NCBI RefSeq assembly: GCF_026810445.1 | Contig: NZ_CP113949.1 | Location: 5,022,001 to 5,086,000, forward strand | Direction of reading: 5' to 3' | Origin: Pseudomonas sp. BSw22131 | GTDB taxonomy: Bacteria; Pseudomonadota; Gammaproteobacteria; Pseudomonadales; Pseudomonadaceae | DNA length: 64,000 bases | In this document: piece after piece, positions 39,995 to 48,127 of the stretch | How positions within the stretch are numbered: the stretch's first letter is position 1 | Layout: every line of letters begins with the position of its first letter | Position numbers and translations under genes: made by a program | The notes under the pieces: model-generated | What the model was told of the DNA's origin: nothing | What the model saw: only the letters and a program-made list of their open reading frames with translations | Database searches by the model: none

Positions 39995-40591
39995 ATGCTC
40001 CACGTGTTGTTCAGCGTTTATTTGAAGATGCTGGTGCTGTATAGCCCGTTTTTCGTGCTGTCGTGCTTCATCAGCCTGACGCGTGGTTACTCACGCAAAG
40101 AACGCCGTCACCTGGCCTGGAAGGTGGCGCTCGCCACACTGATCTCCAGTGTTTTGCTGTATCTGTTCGGCCGGGTGATTTTCAGTGTGTTCGGCATTAC
40201 TGCCGACGCCTTTCGAATCGGCGCCGGCAGCGTGCTGTTCATCTCTGCGTTGGGAATGGCCCAAGGCAAGTCCGGCATACAAACCGATAACGTCCAGCAG
40301 GACGTGACCATCGTGCCGCTGACCATCCCGCTGACCGTCGGCCCCGGAACCATCGGTGCGCTATTGGTGATGGGCGTCAGCCAACCCCATTGGGACGACA
40401 AGCTCACCGCGATAGTGAGCATTGCGCTCGCCAGCCTGACTGTCGGCGTGGTGCTCTACCTGTCCAACAGCATCGAGCGCATTCTGGGCGACCAGGGACT
40501 GCAGATCGTCAGCCGCCTGATGGGATTATTCGTATGTGCGCTTGCTGCGCAGATAATTTTCACCGGGATCAAGGGCTATCTGGTGCCGTGA
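39995..40591 (+). CDS. MarC family integral membrane protein
   Basis: 198 residues, six hydrophobic segments. The MarC signature is seen as VPLTIPLTVGPGTIGALLVM and in LQIVSRLMGLFVCALAAQIIFTG near the C terminus. Function of MarC proteins is unsettled; the old antibiotic-resistance link is not supported for E. coli MarC. It is the last gene of the conserved block and is convergent with the next gene, with 14 nt between stop codons. Confidence 0.92.
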   Translation: MLHVLFSVYLKMLVLYSPFFVLSCFISLTRGYSRKERRHLAWKVALATLISSVLLYLFGRVIFSVFGITADAFRIGAGSVLFISALGMAQGKSGIQTDNVQQDVTIVPLTIPLTVGPGTIGALLVMGVSQPHWDDKLTAIVSIALASLTVGVVLYLSNSIERILGDQGLQIVSRLMGLFVCALAAQIIFTGIKGYLVP

Positions 40592-40605
40592 GCGGCCAAG
40601 ACGCT

Positions 40606-41250
40606 TCACAACTGAATGATCTCGATGGTTTTCAAGGAATTTTCGGAGAGGTAACTGCGGATTTTGTCCCGGTAAGGCGCATATCCCTGCGCCGTAAACC
40701 TGAAGGACGCGCCGTTCGGCCGTATCGTCATCTCTCCGGTGAGGGCATGCCAAAAGAAAAACGCATCGCTGACGGCAGTGGTGGTCATGTGCAGCCCGCA
40801 CACCATTATCGTGACCCCACCCCGGTCGTCCATCTGACACGGTACGACCTGAAAACTCTCGGACCGCCCTGCGCTGAACCATGAATCAAAAAATATTTTT
40901 GCATGGTCACTTGCCAGCAGTATGTCCAGCGAAGTGCGCATCAACGCCCGAAGCTCAGGCGATGTAGCGCGTCCCGAGATCTGTTGGGGAACGCTCTGCA
41001 AATCACGCAGGCGCTTGATCACAAGCCGGATGGGATCGATAGCGCCGGTCAGCACGCCGCCTTTCTGAAGGATTATTCGCTGATACTGCTCGATCCACAG
41101 CCGCCATTGGGCGCGTTTTTCGTGCTTCTTGTCGGCTGAAAGCTGTGCATACATCAGGCAATCCAGGATGTCATCGCGCAGTGCCCGTGGAACGTCGTCA
41201 CTGAATGACAGCACACCGTCGCCGATCAAAAATGTGTCGTTACTGGCCAT
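40606..41250 (-). CDS. Unrecognised protein, member 1 of a three-paralogue array
   Basis: 214 residues from the ATG behind GGGAGG (MASNDTFLIGDG); the frame opening at 41271 is less likely. No known domain is recognised, and there is no signal peptide or membrane segment. Its pattern is shared with the next two genes: an N-terminal DDILDCLMYAQLSADKK helix followed by a Trp-rich region, and a C-terminal half with VTIMVCGLHMTTT, a WHALTG turn and a final YRDKIRSYLSENSLKTIE. Compared with member 3 (42036-42860) both blocks line up in the same order. It starts 11 nt before the stop of member 2, so the two are co-translated. Confidence 0.72.
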   Translation of the reverse strand: MASNDTFLIGDGVLSFSDDVPRALRDDILDCLMYAQLSADKKHEKRAQWRLWIEQYQRIILQKGGVLTGAIDPIRLVIKRLRDLQSVPQQISGRATSPELRALMRTSLDILLASDHAKIFFDSWFSAGRSESFQVVPCQMDDRGGVTIMVCGLHMTTTAVSDAFFFWHALTGEMTIRPNGASFRFTAQGYAPYRDKIRSYLSENSLKTIEIIQL

Positions 41251-41980
41251 AGGCAGCCTCCCACAAGGCACGGGTCAAAGCCTGACGCCGGCCCGCCAGC
41301 GCCCTGGTAACCTGGGCACGGTTACGGCTGAACGGTTTCTCCTGCAACTGCAGCGCATAAAATGTCAGCTGGACGCTCCCTGAAACCTGAAGCGACGCAG
41401 CCGGCTGGAACAGGAAGTCCGGGGGCAGCGGCAACTGACTGGTGAAGTTGACACCCGCGAGAAACAGCGACGAATCAGGGCCGACAAAACCCAACTGCAT
41501 GGAAACGTGAGTACTGCTAGGTGCATCGCATCCATCGTCTGGGTTCGGTAGTGAGCACGCCTTGGTCAAAGCAGGTACAGATTGCAGCACCTGATCGGCG
41601 TAAAGCCGGACCGCTGGCTGATCGGGCGCGCTCATGTAACAAGCTGCCGACAAGGCTTGCGCGCAAGTGATTGCACCGGCAGGCATGAACGCCGGCAGGT
41701 CTGCCAGGATCCAGTCCCACAAAGTAACGGCTTCAGGGCTGGCAGGTGTCTGCAGCGTGCTCGTATCGCTATTCAGCTTCCAGCCGAACGCCACGATCGC
41801 TCTTACGAACGTGTCGTCCCAACCATCAAACTCAGTGAACCGTGAGTGTTTTTTCGAGGCGGCAAGTTGCATGTACAACATGGAATTTACGACGTCGTCT
41901 TTATGGAGCAGCGTACAGACGGCGGGGACGAATAACAGACAACCTGCGCATACCAGCGCTTCATCTTTTCCTTGATGCAT
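41240..41980 (-). CDS. Unrecognised protein, member 2 of a three-paralogue array
   Basis: 246 residues from the ATG behind AAGGAAG (MHQGKDEALVCAGCL). It is the most divergent of the three. The N-terminal DDVVNSMLYMQLAASKKH block clearly matches DDILDCLMYAQLSADKKH in member 1 and EDIMDSLLFASLVANKAF in member 3. The second half is only loosely alignable (FLAGVNFTSQLPL; SVQLTFYAL). It is cysteine-rich (eight or so, for example VCAGCLLFVPAVC and TCAQALSAAC), which is odd for a cytosolic protein, but there is no clear secretion signal. It overlaps member 1. Confidence 0.68.
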   Translation of the reverse strand: MHQGKDEALVCAGCLLFVPAVCTLLHKDDVVNSMLYMQLAASKKHSRFTEFDGWDDTFVRAIVAFGWKLNSDTSTLQTPASPEAVTLWDWILADLPAFMPAGAITCAQALSAACYMSAPDQPAVRLYADQVLQSVPALTKACSLPNPDDGCDAPSSTHVSMQLGFVGPDSSLFLAGVNFTSQLPLPPDFLFQPAASLQVSGSVQLTFYALQLQEKPFSRNRAQVTRALAGRRQALTRALWEAAYGQ

Positions 41981-42003
41981 AAAATTCTTCCTTGGGATGC
42001 ATG

Positions 42004-42035
42004 AAGTGGCGGGGGCGCGAGGCCCCCGACCACTT
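42004..42035 (-). terminator. Strong hairpin between array members 3 and 2
   Basis: AAGTGG-C-GGGGGC, a 5-nt loop, then GCCCCC-GA-CCACTT: a 12-bp stem interrupted once. On the minus strand it begins at the base after the stop codon of member 3 and ends about 24 nt before the ATG of member 2. No T tract follows, so it may be an RNA-processing or partial termination signal that sets the ratio of member 3 to members 2 and 1. Confidence 0.7.
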
Positions 42036-42860
42036 TTAAATCTCGAATTCTTCAATAGCCTCTATACCGCGATCACTCAGTTTCTTTTGAACGGCATCCC
42101 TGAGCGTCCCGTATTGACGCGAATTGAGGACAACTCCATTGCCCTCCTTATAGGTTTCGACGTCAGACTTGTTCCACTCCCAAAACAAAACATTGGTCAC
42201 ATCGGAACGCGTCTCGAAGCTGACAGCACCTACTACCACTGTGACGGTACCGTCCTGACTTTCGTTGCAGGTCACGATGCGCACGCTGCCACCGCGATTC
42301 TGCCTGGCGTGACGCTCAAACAGGCGCAGCGGTTTTTCACTGGTTTTGAGCGCGCTGACAGTATCCGTAGCCACTTTGATCATGGCACCGGCAGTTGTTA
42401 ACGGCAGTGTGGCGGCAGAGAGCACCGAGCTGATGATGTCCAGACCGGCCTGCTCCATGGTGAAGCGGGTACTGCTGGAGACAACTTGTTCATAGTTCCA
42501 GTTGGTAGAAATCCAGCCGAGCACCGTCAGCACTTCGATGTACTTGGCGTACCACTGCACCCTGTGGTTTTTTTGATTGAATGCTTTGTTCGCCACCAGC
42601 GATGCGAACAGCAAACTGTCCATGATGTCTTCTTTGCTCTCGCGAGCCATGCCTTCAGTGAAGGCAACGATGTTGCCCTCGACCACCGCCCCTGCCGCCC
42701 GGAGTTCATCTTCGGATGGATCGAGCGCCGCCCGTGCAAGCGTCGAGCGTCTTACACGCACCGATGGAGCATCAACATCGTCAAACTGCTCGTCGGCCAG
42801 TTCATGTGACTCAATGAAGCGCAGGCGTTCTTCGTGATTCATATCTACTGCGTGATTCAT
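42036..42860 (-). CDS. Unrecognised protein, member 3 of a three-paralogue array
   Basis: 274 residues. The first Met (MNHAVDMNHEERL) is preferred because AAGGGA stands 8 nt upstream. An extra acidic N-terminal stretch of about 65 residues precedes the shared core: AFTEGMARESKEDIMDSLLF, WYAKYIEVLTVLGW, a hydrophobic Gly/Ala/Thr helix region (about 140-175), VTVVVGAVSFETR, FWEWNKSD and YGTLRDAVQKKLSDRGIEAIEEFEI. The helix-then-beta-sandwich pattern is a guess from residue periodicity. It is visibly less GC-rich than neighbouring core genes. Function unknown; as first gene of the run it probably carries the promoter. Confidence 0.75.
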   Translation of the reverse strand: MNHAVDMNHEERLRFIESHELADEQFDDVDAPSVRVRRSTLARAALDPSEDELRAAGAVVEGNIVAFTEGMARESKEDIMDSLLFASLVANKAFNQKNHRVQWYAKYIEVLTVLGWISTNWNYEQVVSSSTRFTMEQAGLDIISSVLSAATLPLTTAGAMIKVATDTVSALKTSEKPLRLFERHARQNRGGSVRIVTCNESQDGTVTVVVGAVSFETRSDVTNVLFWEWNKSDVETYKEGNGVVLNSRQYGTLRDAVQKKLSDRGIEAIEEFEI

Positions 42861-43214
42861 TTTTTAATCCCTTAATTAGATGTCCGTCTTGGACAATCCA
42901 GAGACTAACGAACCCTGCGGACTGCTGCCGAGCGCACTCATAAGCGGGATATCAAGCTACTCACGCAAAAGCAGCCGGCGATATTTGATTGAGTAAAAAT
43001 CCAGGAAGCTCGAAGTTCGCTGCGCATCCCGTAAAAGTAAGCGCTTGGGAATATTCGGTTCGGGTGACTGAATACGTACTACAAAGTCCGTGGATGCAAA
43101 GACCAGGCTTCATCCAGAGCCGGGAAGTTATTCCCGCATCACCGAGACCTGAAAGCGTTGCGCTTTCAGGTGTTTCTCGGTTAGCCCGCAGATATATCCG
43201 ACATGCCTTAAGGC
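42861..43214. other. Non-coding gap with a long hairpin (43141-43181)
   Basis: 354 nt between member 3 and the end of cobJ, with no convincing gene; the short minus-strand frame at 42961-43260 has no recognisable features and overlaps the cobJ stop. Near the cobJ end, ACCGAGA-CCTGAAAGCG, a TTG loop, then CGCTTTCAGG-TGTT-TCTCGGT form a 17-bp stem with one 4-nt bulge. On the minus strand it lies about 35 nt past the cobJ stop. No T tract is present. It may close the cobG-J operon and the remaining AT-richer part should hold the promoter for the array. Confidence 0.6.
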
Positions 43215-44930
43215 TCAGCCTGTAGGTTTCACGCCATACCACCTGGGCGTGTACACCCACTGACTGCCATCTGCGCGATCAAAAGCGGCAGTCAAGGACG
43301 AACCAATCAGGACCATGGTGCGCATGTCCACTTGCTCCGGGGCCAAGTCGCCCAGTGTAATAACCCGAAGCGTCTGGCCTGGCCGCCCGATGTCGCGCCC
43401 AAGCGTCACAACGGTTTCAGGACGGCGATGCTGACGCACAATCTCCAGCGCCCGCCCCAGTTGCCAAGGGCGTGAACGGGAAATCGGGTTGTAGAACGCC
43501 AGCGCCAGGTCTGCCTGACACGCAAGGTCCAGACGCTTTTCGATGATATCCCACGGTTTGAGGTTGTCTGACAGCGACATCACGCAGAAATCGTGCCCCA
43601 AGGGCGCACCGGCCTGAGCCGCAGTGGCCAGCGAGGCGGAAACCCCGGGCAGGATTTCCAGTTCCACCTGATGCCAGTCGGGATTGTCCGAATCATGCAG
43701 CGCTTCCAGCACCGCAGCTGCCATGGCAAATACGCCGGGGTCGCCGGATGACACCACCACCACCGAGCGCCCTTGCGCCGCCAACTCAAAGGCATGGCGG
43801 GCGCGCAGCATCTCTTCACGGTTATCCGTGCAATGCAGCACCTGATCGCCGCGAAACGGCCCGGCCATCCGCACGTAGGTTTCGTATCCGAGTACATCGT
43901 TGGCCCGAGCCAATTCGGCCTTGACCGCTGGGATCATGAAGTCTGTAGCTCCCGGCCCCATGCCCACAACCGCAAGCCGCCCTCGCCCACGTCCCATCTG
44001 CTGGACATCGAGCGGTGCAGACGCCACGGCAATCGCAATGCCTTCAGCGATACAGATTGGCGGCAGCAGTTGGGGCAGAACTCGCTGAGCCATTTCGCTC
44101 ACATCAGACGCCCCGTCGACAAACCGTAACGGCACGCCCAGTTGGGCGGCGGCCGCCTGCAACGCCGGATTGGCCATTTCGCTGTCGACCGCGATCAGGC
44201 ACGCCAGCGACTGCACGGCAATTCGCGCATCGTGCAAGGCCGAACGCACTGCGCTCGCCAGCTCGGGCACTGCCGGGTTCACGGCCACCAGCACATTGCG
44301 CGGGTAGATCAGCAGTTCATGCGGCGAAGGCTCGCGCGAAGCGCTACCGACATGAATCGCCAGGTGCGCATGCTCGTCCTCAGGCAGTTGTGCCTGATCA
44401 AGCCAAGGCGCCTCTCCTTCGATACGAACGCTTTGGCCGGACAGTAAATCCGACACAAAGCGTTTGCCCAGCGCCAGGTCGCCCAATGCATAACCTGCCG
44501 GTGGATTAAGCAGGCAGGTGCCGAAACGCAGCTCGCCGCTGGTGGTGATGGCGGCTGAGACCTCAAGGCACGCGGCAATGTCGCGGGCCATGACGTTGAC
44601 ACCACCCAGACCACCGAGCAACGGAACCACCGCGCTGCCGTCTTCAGCAACGGCGAGCACGGGGGGGTCGGCACCCTTTTCGAGCAACAGCGGGGCCAGG
44701 GTACGAATCACAATACCGGCCGCGCACAGCGCAATGATCGGAGTGTCCTGTTGATACAGCTGGCGCATCGTCGCGCCAAATTCGTCATAGCTGTGGTCTG
44801 CGCCTTCGACACGTCCGGCGAGTCCATGGATCGATGCGTCGGGGTACAGCACTTGAATTCGCTGCGCCGTGGCCAGCGCCCCATTGCCCAGAATGACGAT
44901 GGCAGGCGCTTTGTCGGGAGACACGCTCAT
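43215..44930 (-). CDS. cobJ: CobJ precorrin-3B C17-methyltransferase fused to CbiG-like domains
   Basis: 571 residues from the ATG that overlaps the cobI stop as TGATG; an upstream in-frame GTG would add four residues. The first about 320 residues resemble CbiG: VILGNGALATAQRI, IIALCAAGIVIRTLAPLL and GLGGVNVMARDIA, then a CobE/CbiG C-terminal part (LACLIAVDSEMANPAL). The rest is a tetrapyrrole methylase, RLAVVGMGPGATDFM...VVVVSSGDPGVFAMA...LPGVSASLATAAQAGAPLGHDF. It contracts the ring while methylating C17. Pseudomonads are known to carry such fused CobJ proteins. Confidence 0.92.
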   Translation of the reverse strand: MSVSPDKAPAIVILGNGALATAQRIQVLYPDASIHGLAGRVEGADHSYDEFGATMRQLYQQDTPIIALCAAGIVIRTLAPLLLEKGADPPVLAVAEDGSAVVPLLGGLGGVNVMARDIAACLEVSAAITTSGELRFGTCLLNPPAGYALGDLALGKRFVSDLLSGQSVRIEGEAPWLDQAQLPEDEHAHLAIHVGSASREPSPHELLIYPRNVLVAVNPAVPELASAVRSALHDARIAVQSLACLIAVDSEMANPALQAAAAQLGVPLRFVDGASDVSEMAQRVLPQLLPPICIAEGIAIAVASAPLDVQQMGRGRGRLAVVGMGPGATDFMIPAVKAELARANDVLGYETYVRMAGPFRGDQVLHCTDNREEMLRARHAFELAAQGRSVVVVSSGDPGVFAMAAAVLEALHDSDNPDWHQVELEILPGVSASLATAAQAGAPLGHDFCVMSLSDNLKPWDIIEKRLDLACQADLALAFYNPISRSRPWQLGRALEIVRQHRRPETVVTLGRDIGRPGQTLRVITLGDLAPEQVDMRTMVLIGSSLTAAFDRADGSQWVYTPRWYGVKPTG

Positions 44931-45664
44931 CAGCCCTGCCACCGTTCGCCGGGTACGATGATCAGCGAGAAATAAGGTGACGACATCGGGTCGACCTCAG
45001 CCAACGGCACGATCTTCTGGTTGGACATAGTCGCGCGCTCGACGTACAGCGCGCGCTCGGCAAGCCCGGTTTCGACAAGCACCTGACGCACCTTCGGCAA
45101 ATTACGGCCCAGTTTCATGATGACGGCAGCATCCGCATCCACCAGCTTGCGCTTGAGCTCTTCGGCTGACAGCACGCCAGACAGCACTGACAGGCTCTGA
45201 TTGCGGTACACCAGCGGCGCACCCAATACCGACGCGCCACCCAGCATGGAGCACACGCCGGGTATCACTTGCGCTTCGTACTGCTCGGCGAGCCGGTCGT
45301 GCAGGTACATATAAGAGCCGTAGAACATCGGATCGCCTTCGCAGATCACCGCCACATCACGCCCGGCATCCAGATGCGCGGCGACATCGGCGCTGCACCT
45401 GTCGTAGAACTCGCTGATCACCTGCTCATAGGACATTGGTGCCGGCAGCGCCTCAGTGGTCACCGGATACACCATTGGCAACAGCGTCTGCGCAGTCTGC
45501 AAGTGCCCCTCGATGATGCCGAAGGCATTGCCCTTCTTGCCCTTGGCGACGAAGTACGCCACCACGGGCGACTCACGCAGCAAGCGCAGCGCCTTGACGG
45601 TGATCAGTTCCGGATCGCCGGGGCCGACGCCCAGGCCGATCAAGCGACCGCGAGCCTGCATCAT
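44930..45664 (-). CDS. cobI: CobI precorrin-2 C20-methyltransferase
   Basis: 244 residues, tetrapyrrole methylase fold: [41 protein letters not shown] and [19 protein letters not shown]. It commits precorrin-2 to cobalamin rather than sirohaem or haem d1. The start overlaps the cobH stop (ATGA); a second Met follows immediately. Confidence 0.95.
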   Translation of the reverse strand: MMQARGRLIGLGVGPGDPELITVKALRLLRESPVVAYFVAKGKKGNAFGIIEGHLQTAQTLLPMVYPVTTEALPAPMSYEQVISEFYDRCSADVAAHLDAGRDVAVICEGDPMFYGSYMYLHDRLAEQYEAQVIPGVCSMLGGASVLGAPLVYRNQSLSVLSGVLSAEELKRKLVDADAAVIMKLGRNLPKVRQVLVETGLAERALYVERATMSNQKIVPLAEVDPMSSPYFSLIIVPGERWQG

Positions 45665-46287
45665 TCGACCTCCGTTGCCAGTGCATTGACGGCGGCCGCT
45701 GCCATGGCGCTGCCGCCCAGACGACCCTGCATGATCACGTACGGCACGCCACGGCTGTCGGCGGCGAGCATGTCCTTGGACTCTGCAGCACCGACGAAGC
45801 CCACCGGGAACCCGAGAATCAACGCGGGTTTTGGCGCGCCTGCGTCGAGCATCTCCAACAGATAGAACAGGGCCGTCGGCGCATTACCGATCACCACCAC
45901 GCTGCCTTCCAGGTGCGGGCGCCACAACTCCAGCGCGGCCGCGGAACGCGTATTGCCCAGCTCGCGGGCCAGGTCCGGAACGCTGCTGTCTCTTAACGTG
46001 CAGATCACTTGATTGTTGGCCAGCAGACGCGTGCGGGTCACGCCCTCGGAGACCATGCGCGCGTCACACAGGATTGGCGCACCGGCCGCCAGCGCATCGC
46101 GTCCGGCTTTTCCGGCGCCGGGCGAGAAACGCAGGCCCTCAATAGCGTCGACCATGCCGCAGGCATGAATCACCCGGACCGCGAGTTTTTCCAGGTCCGC
46201 CGGGATCGTGTCGAGTCTGGCTTCAGCACGAATGATCGCGAAGGAGTTGCGATAAATCTCCTGCCCATCGCGAATGTAATCAATCAT
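45661..46287 (-). CDS. cobH: CobH precorrin-8X methylmutase
   Basis: 208 residues, standard length. The catalytic His is in [20 protein letters not shown]; further motifs are [14 protein letters not shown] and [16 protein letters not shown]. It moves the C11 methyl to C12, giving hydrogenobyrinate. It overlaps cobG by 8 nt. Confidence 0.96.
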   Translation of the reverse strand: MIDYIRDGQEIYRNSFAIIRAEARLDTIPADLEKLAVRVIHACGMVDAIEGLRFSPGAGKAGRDALAAGAPILCDARMVSEGVTRTRLLANNQVICTLRDSSVPDLARELGNTRSAAALELWRPHLEGSVVVIGNAPTALFYLLEMLDAGAPKPALILGFPVGFVGAAESKDMLAADSRGVPYVIMQGRLGGSAMAAAAVNALATEVE

Positions 46288-47623
46288 CGGTGTTGCTCCG
46301 TGAGTCGGCGTTCAACTGCGCGCCGACTGCTTCAATAGTGAGGTCACGCCCACGCAGCTCGCCGAAACCCGGCTGGTCTGCGTCGCGAAAATAGAGGTTG
46401 TAACAGCCGCTTCCAACGGCCAGCAACGTCACCGGCGCGGTATGCGCAGCAGCACACGAGCGGATGCAGCCCGATAAGTGAACCGGGCGGCTTTGCGTCA
46501 GCAGGTCGGCCAGCTTTCGTGCATCGGCCTTGGTGTCGGCCAGGCCTTTTACACACGCGGCAGAACCCGTGCAGGCAATCAATTGCGACAACGGTTGCTC
46601 AACCGTCGTGATCAAGCCCGCGTCCCGCAAGCCATCAAGCACGTGCGTGGCGTGATCGAGAGCAACGTTGCGCAGCATCAGGCTTTGCCATGGCGTCATC
46701 GACAACGTGCCGTCGCCAAACTGCACGGCGAGATTTGCCGCCTTCGCCAACATGGACGGATCGAGACGGCCCAAAGGCACTGCCGCGCCGACTGCCACAC
46801 GCCCCGGTTCGGCCTGTTGATAAATGCCGACGTGCCGGTTGGACGGGTTTGATCGACGACGACGCGTGGTAATGGCTGAATCGGCTCGAAGCGTGGCTTT
46901 CAATTTGGCTGGCAGCTTTTGAAGAAATGTCTGTATCGACATTTCAGCCAGCAGATGGCGCATACGGGTCTGTTCAGGCGGCGCTGATACCAGGAAAACC
47001 TCAAGCACTGAAATCACCAGTGCGTGCGCCTGATCCATTGGCACCGCCGCAATTGGCGAGTCATCCGCCGGACAGCCGGCCAGTCCAAACGCCATCAGCG
47101 TTTCGCCTTCACAGCGCATTGCCGATAGCCACAAATCATGGGGATGTTCGAGCATCGCCAGCCCTTCGCCACCGTCCAGCGATAGCGCAAATTTGGGCGA
47201 CAGCTCATGAAAGCCGGGGTGATTCTCCAGAGAGTCCAGAATGCTTCGCGCCAGCGGTCGTGTGTCGCATAACTGCTGCGGGTCAACGCCAGCGGTCGGG
47301 CTGAGCATCAGATTGCGCACGTCATCGCTGGCCGGATTGCTCGGCCCGAGGCCTGCGTCGAGCAGCATCGCAATCAAACCCTGGTGATCAGCCCCGATCC
47401 CGCGAATCTGCAGATTGCAGCGATTGGTCGCCTCGATCACTCCGCCTGCGTAAAGCGCGGCCGCATCGGCCACCGCATGTGCCTGGGCAGCCGTGATCAC
47501 CCCGCCCGGCAGTTTGATCCGGCAGATCCCGCCATCCATCGCCGGGACGATACGCAACAACCCCGGACAGGCCGAGGGGCGTAAAGGCGTTGAACGCGGG
47601 CGAGCGGAAAGCGGCTCGGACAA
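46280..47623 (-). CDS. cobG: CobG precorrin-3B synthase
   Basis: 447 residues with two sulfite-reductase-like repeats and a [4Fe-4S]/sirohaem-type Cys cluster in ACTGSAACVKGLADTK and HLSGCIRSCAAAHTAP. CobG is oxygen-dependent and marks the aerobic cobalamin route. It is the first gene of the minus-strand arm, whose four members overlap or touch. On the minus strand a TATAAT-like CATAAT stands about 65 nt upstream. Confidence 0.94.
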   Translation of the reverse strand: MSEPLSARPRSTPLRPSACPGLLRIVPAMDGGICRIKLPGGVITAAQAHAVADAAALYAGGVIEATNRCNLQIRGIGADHQGLIAMLLDAGLGPSNPASDDVRNLMLSPTAGVDPQQLCDTRPLARSILDSLENHPGFHELSPKFALSLDGGEGLAMLEHPHDLWLSAMRCEGETLMAFGLAGCPADDSPIAAVPMDQAHALVISVLEVFLVSAPPEQTRMRHLLAEMSIQTFLQKLPAKLKATLRADSAITTRRRRSNPSNRHVGIYQQAEPGRVAVGAAVPLGRLDPSMLAKAANLAVQFGDGTLSMTPWQSLMLRNVALDHATHVLDGLRDAGLITTVEQPLSQLIACTGSAACVKGLADTKADARKLADLLTQSRPVHLSGCIRSCAAAHTAPVTLLAVGSGCYNLYFRDADQPGFGELRGRDLTIEAVGAQLNADSRSNTDD

Positions 47624-48127
47624 TGGATCACCTGATTAGAGGGGGTCGGGTAAAGGGCAAGGCCTTTGCGCCTTGCGGGGCGGGTATTATGCCTGCTTTG
47701 TGAGCGGGCATGAAAACCACCGATCCCGGAAAGCAACGCTGCGGGCTTAAGAACAGGGCCCATCGTTTTCCGTGGGCATCCTGTTGGACCGAGCGCGCCA
47801 CCTGCCAAAGGTAGGAACCGGAGACGGCGCTTTCCGGACTTCTCCTACAACCTCGGATGCCCTCTGCGTCATTGATGTGTCTTGCATTCATGCACCCTAC
47901 CCGCAGCGACTTCTCTGCTCGCTGCACACCCGTGTTTTAGCGTCGCTCCGCTCAAGTAGCCACTGTTATGGAAATCACAAGGCGTCCATACGGCCGCTGA
48001 CTTTCTGCTTTGCGCAGAAGCTTGAGCAACGGCCTCACTGGCGCACCGTTAATAGGACGGTGCCGCTCACACTTGCTCAACATTCGGCAACGACACGGAC
48101 GTAAACGGTAAACAAGGATTGAGCTCA
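47624..48127 (+). promoter_or_regulatory. Structured non-coding leader upstream of the T6SS effector gene
   Basis: About 500 nt between the cobG start and the PAAR-effector ATG, with no believable gene. Perfect or near-perfect stems: GCAAGGC/GCCTTGC (47657-47676), AACAGG..CCCA/TGGG..CCTGTT (47752-47785), GTAGGA..CCGGA/TCCGG..TCCTAC (47811-47848), GCAGCGA/TCGCTGC (47903-47925), TTCTGC/GCAGAA (48004-48019) and GCACCGT/ACGGTGC (48043-48063). A complementary motif recurs as GCTCAAG (47950), CTTGAGC (48021), GCTCAA (48075) and TTGAGCTCAA (48119-48128), the last touching the ATG. AAGGA at 48114-48118 is the ribosome site. The cobG promoter must also lie here. Confidence 0.6.

Noticed and set aside
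40606..42860. Phage or tailocin origin of the three paralogues
   Set aside because: No lysis, capsid, tail or integrase genes are near, and no attachment-site repeats were seen at the borders.
42961..43260. 99-residue frame between the paralogue array and cobJ
   Set aside because: Overlaps the cobJ end, has no ribosome site and includes both arms of the hairpin.
47640..47930. Cobalamin riboswitch upstream of cobG or of the effector gene
   Set aside because: Read on both strands; AACCGGAGAC at about 47815 faintly resembles part of a B12 box, but the remaining box bases and the conserved core segments are missing.
47772..48104. 110-residue plus-strand frame inside the leader of the PAAR effector
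   Set aside because: Residue make-up is not protein-like and it runs through five perfect stems; a structured non-coding region is the better reading.
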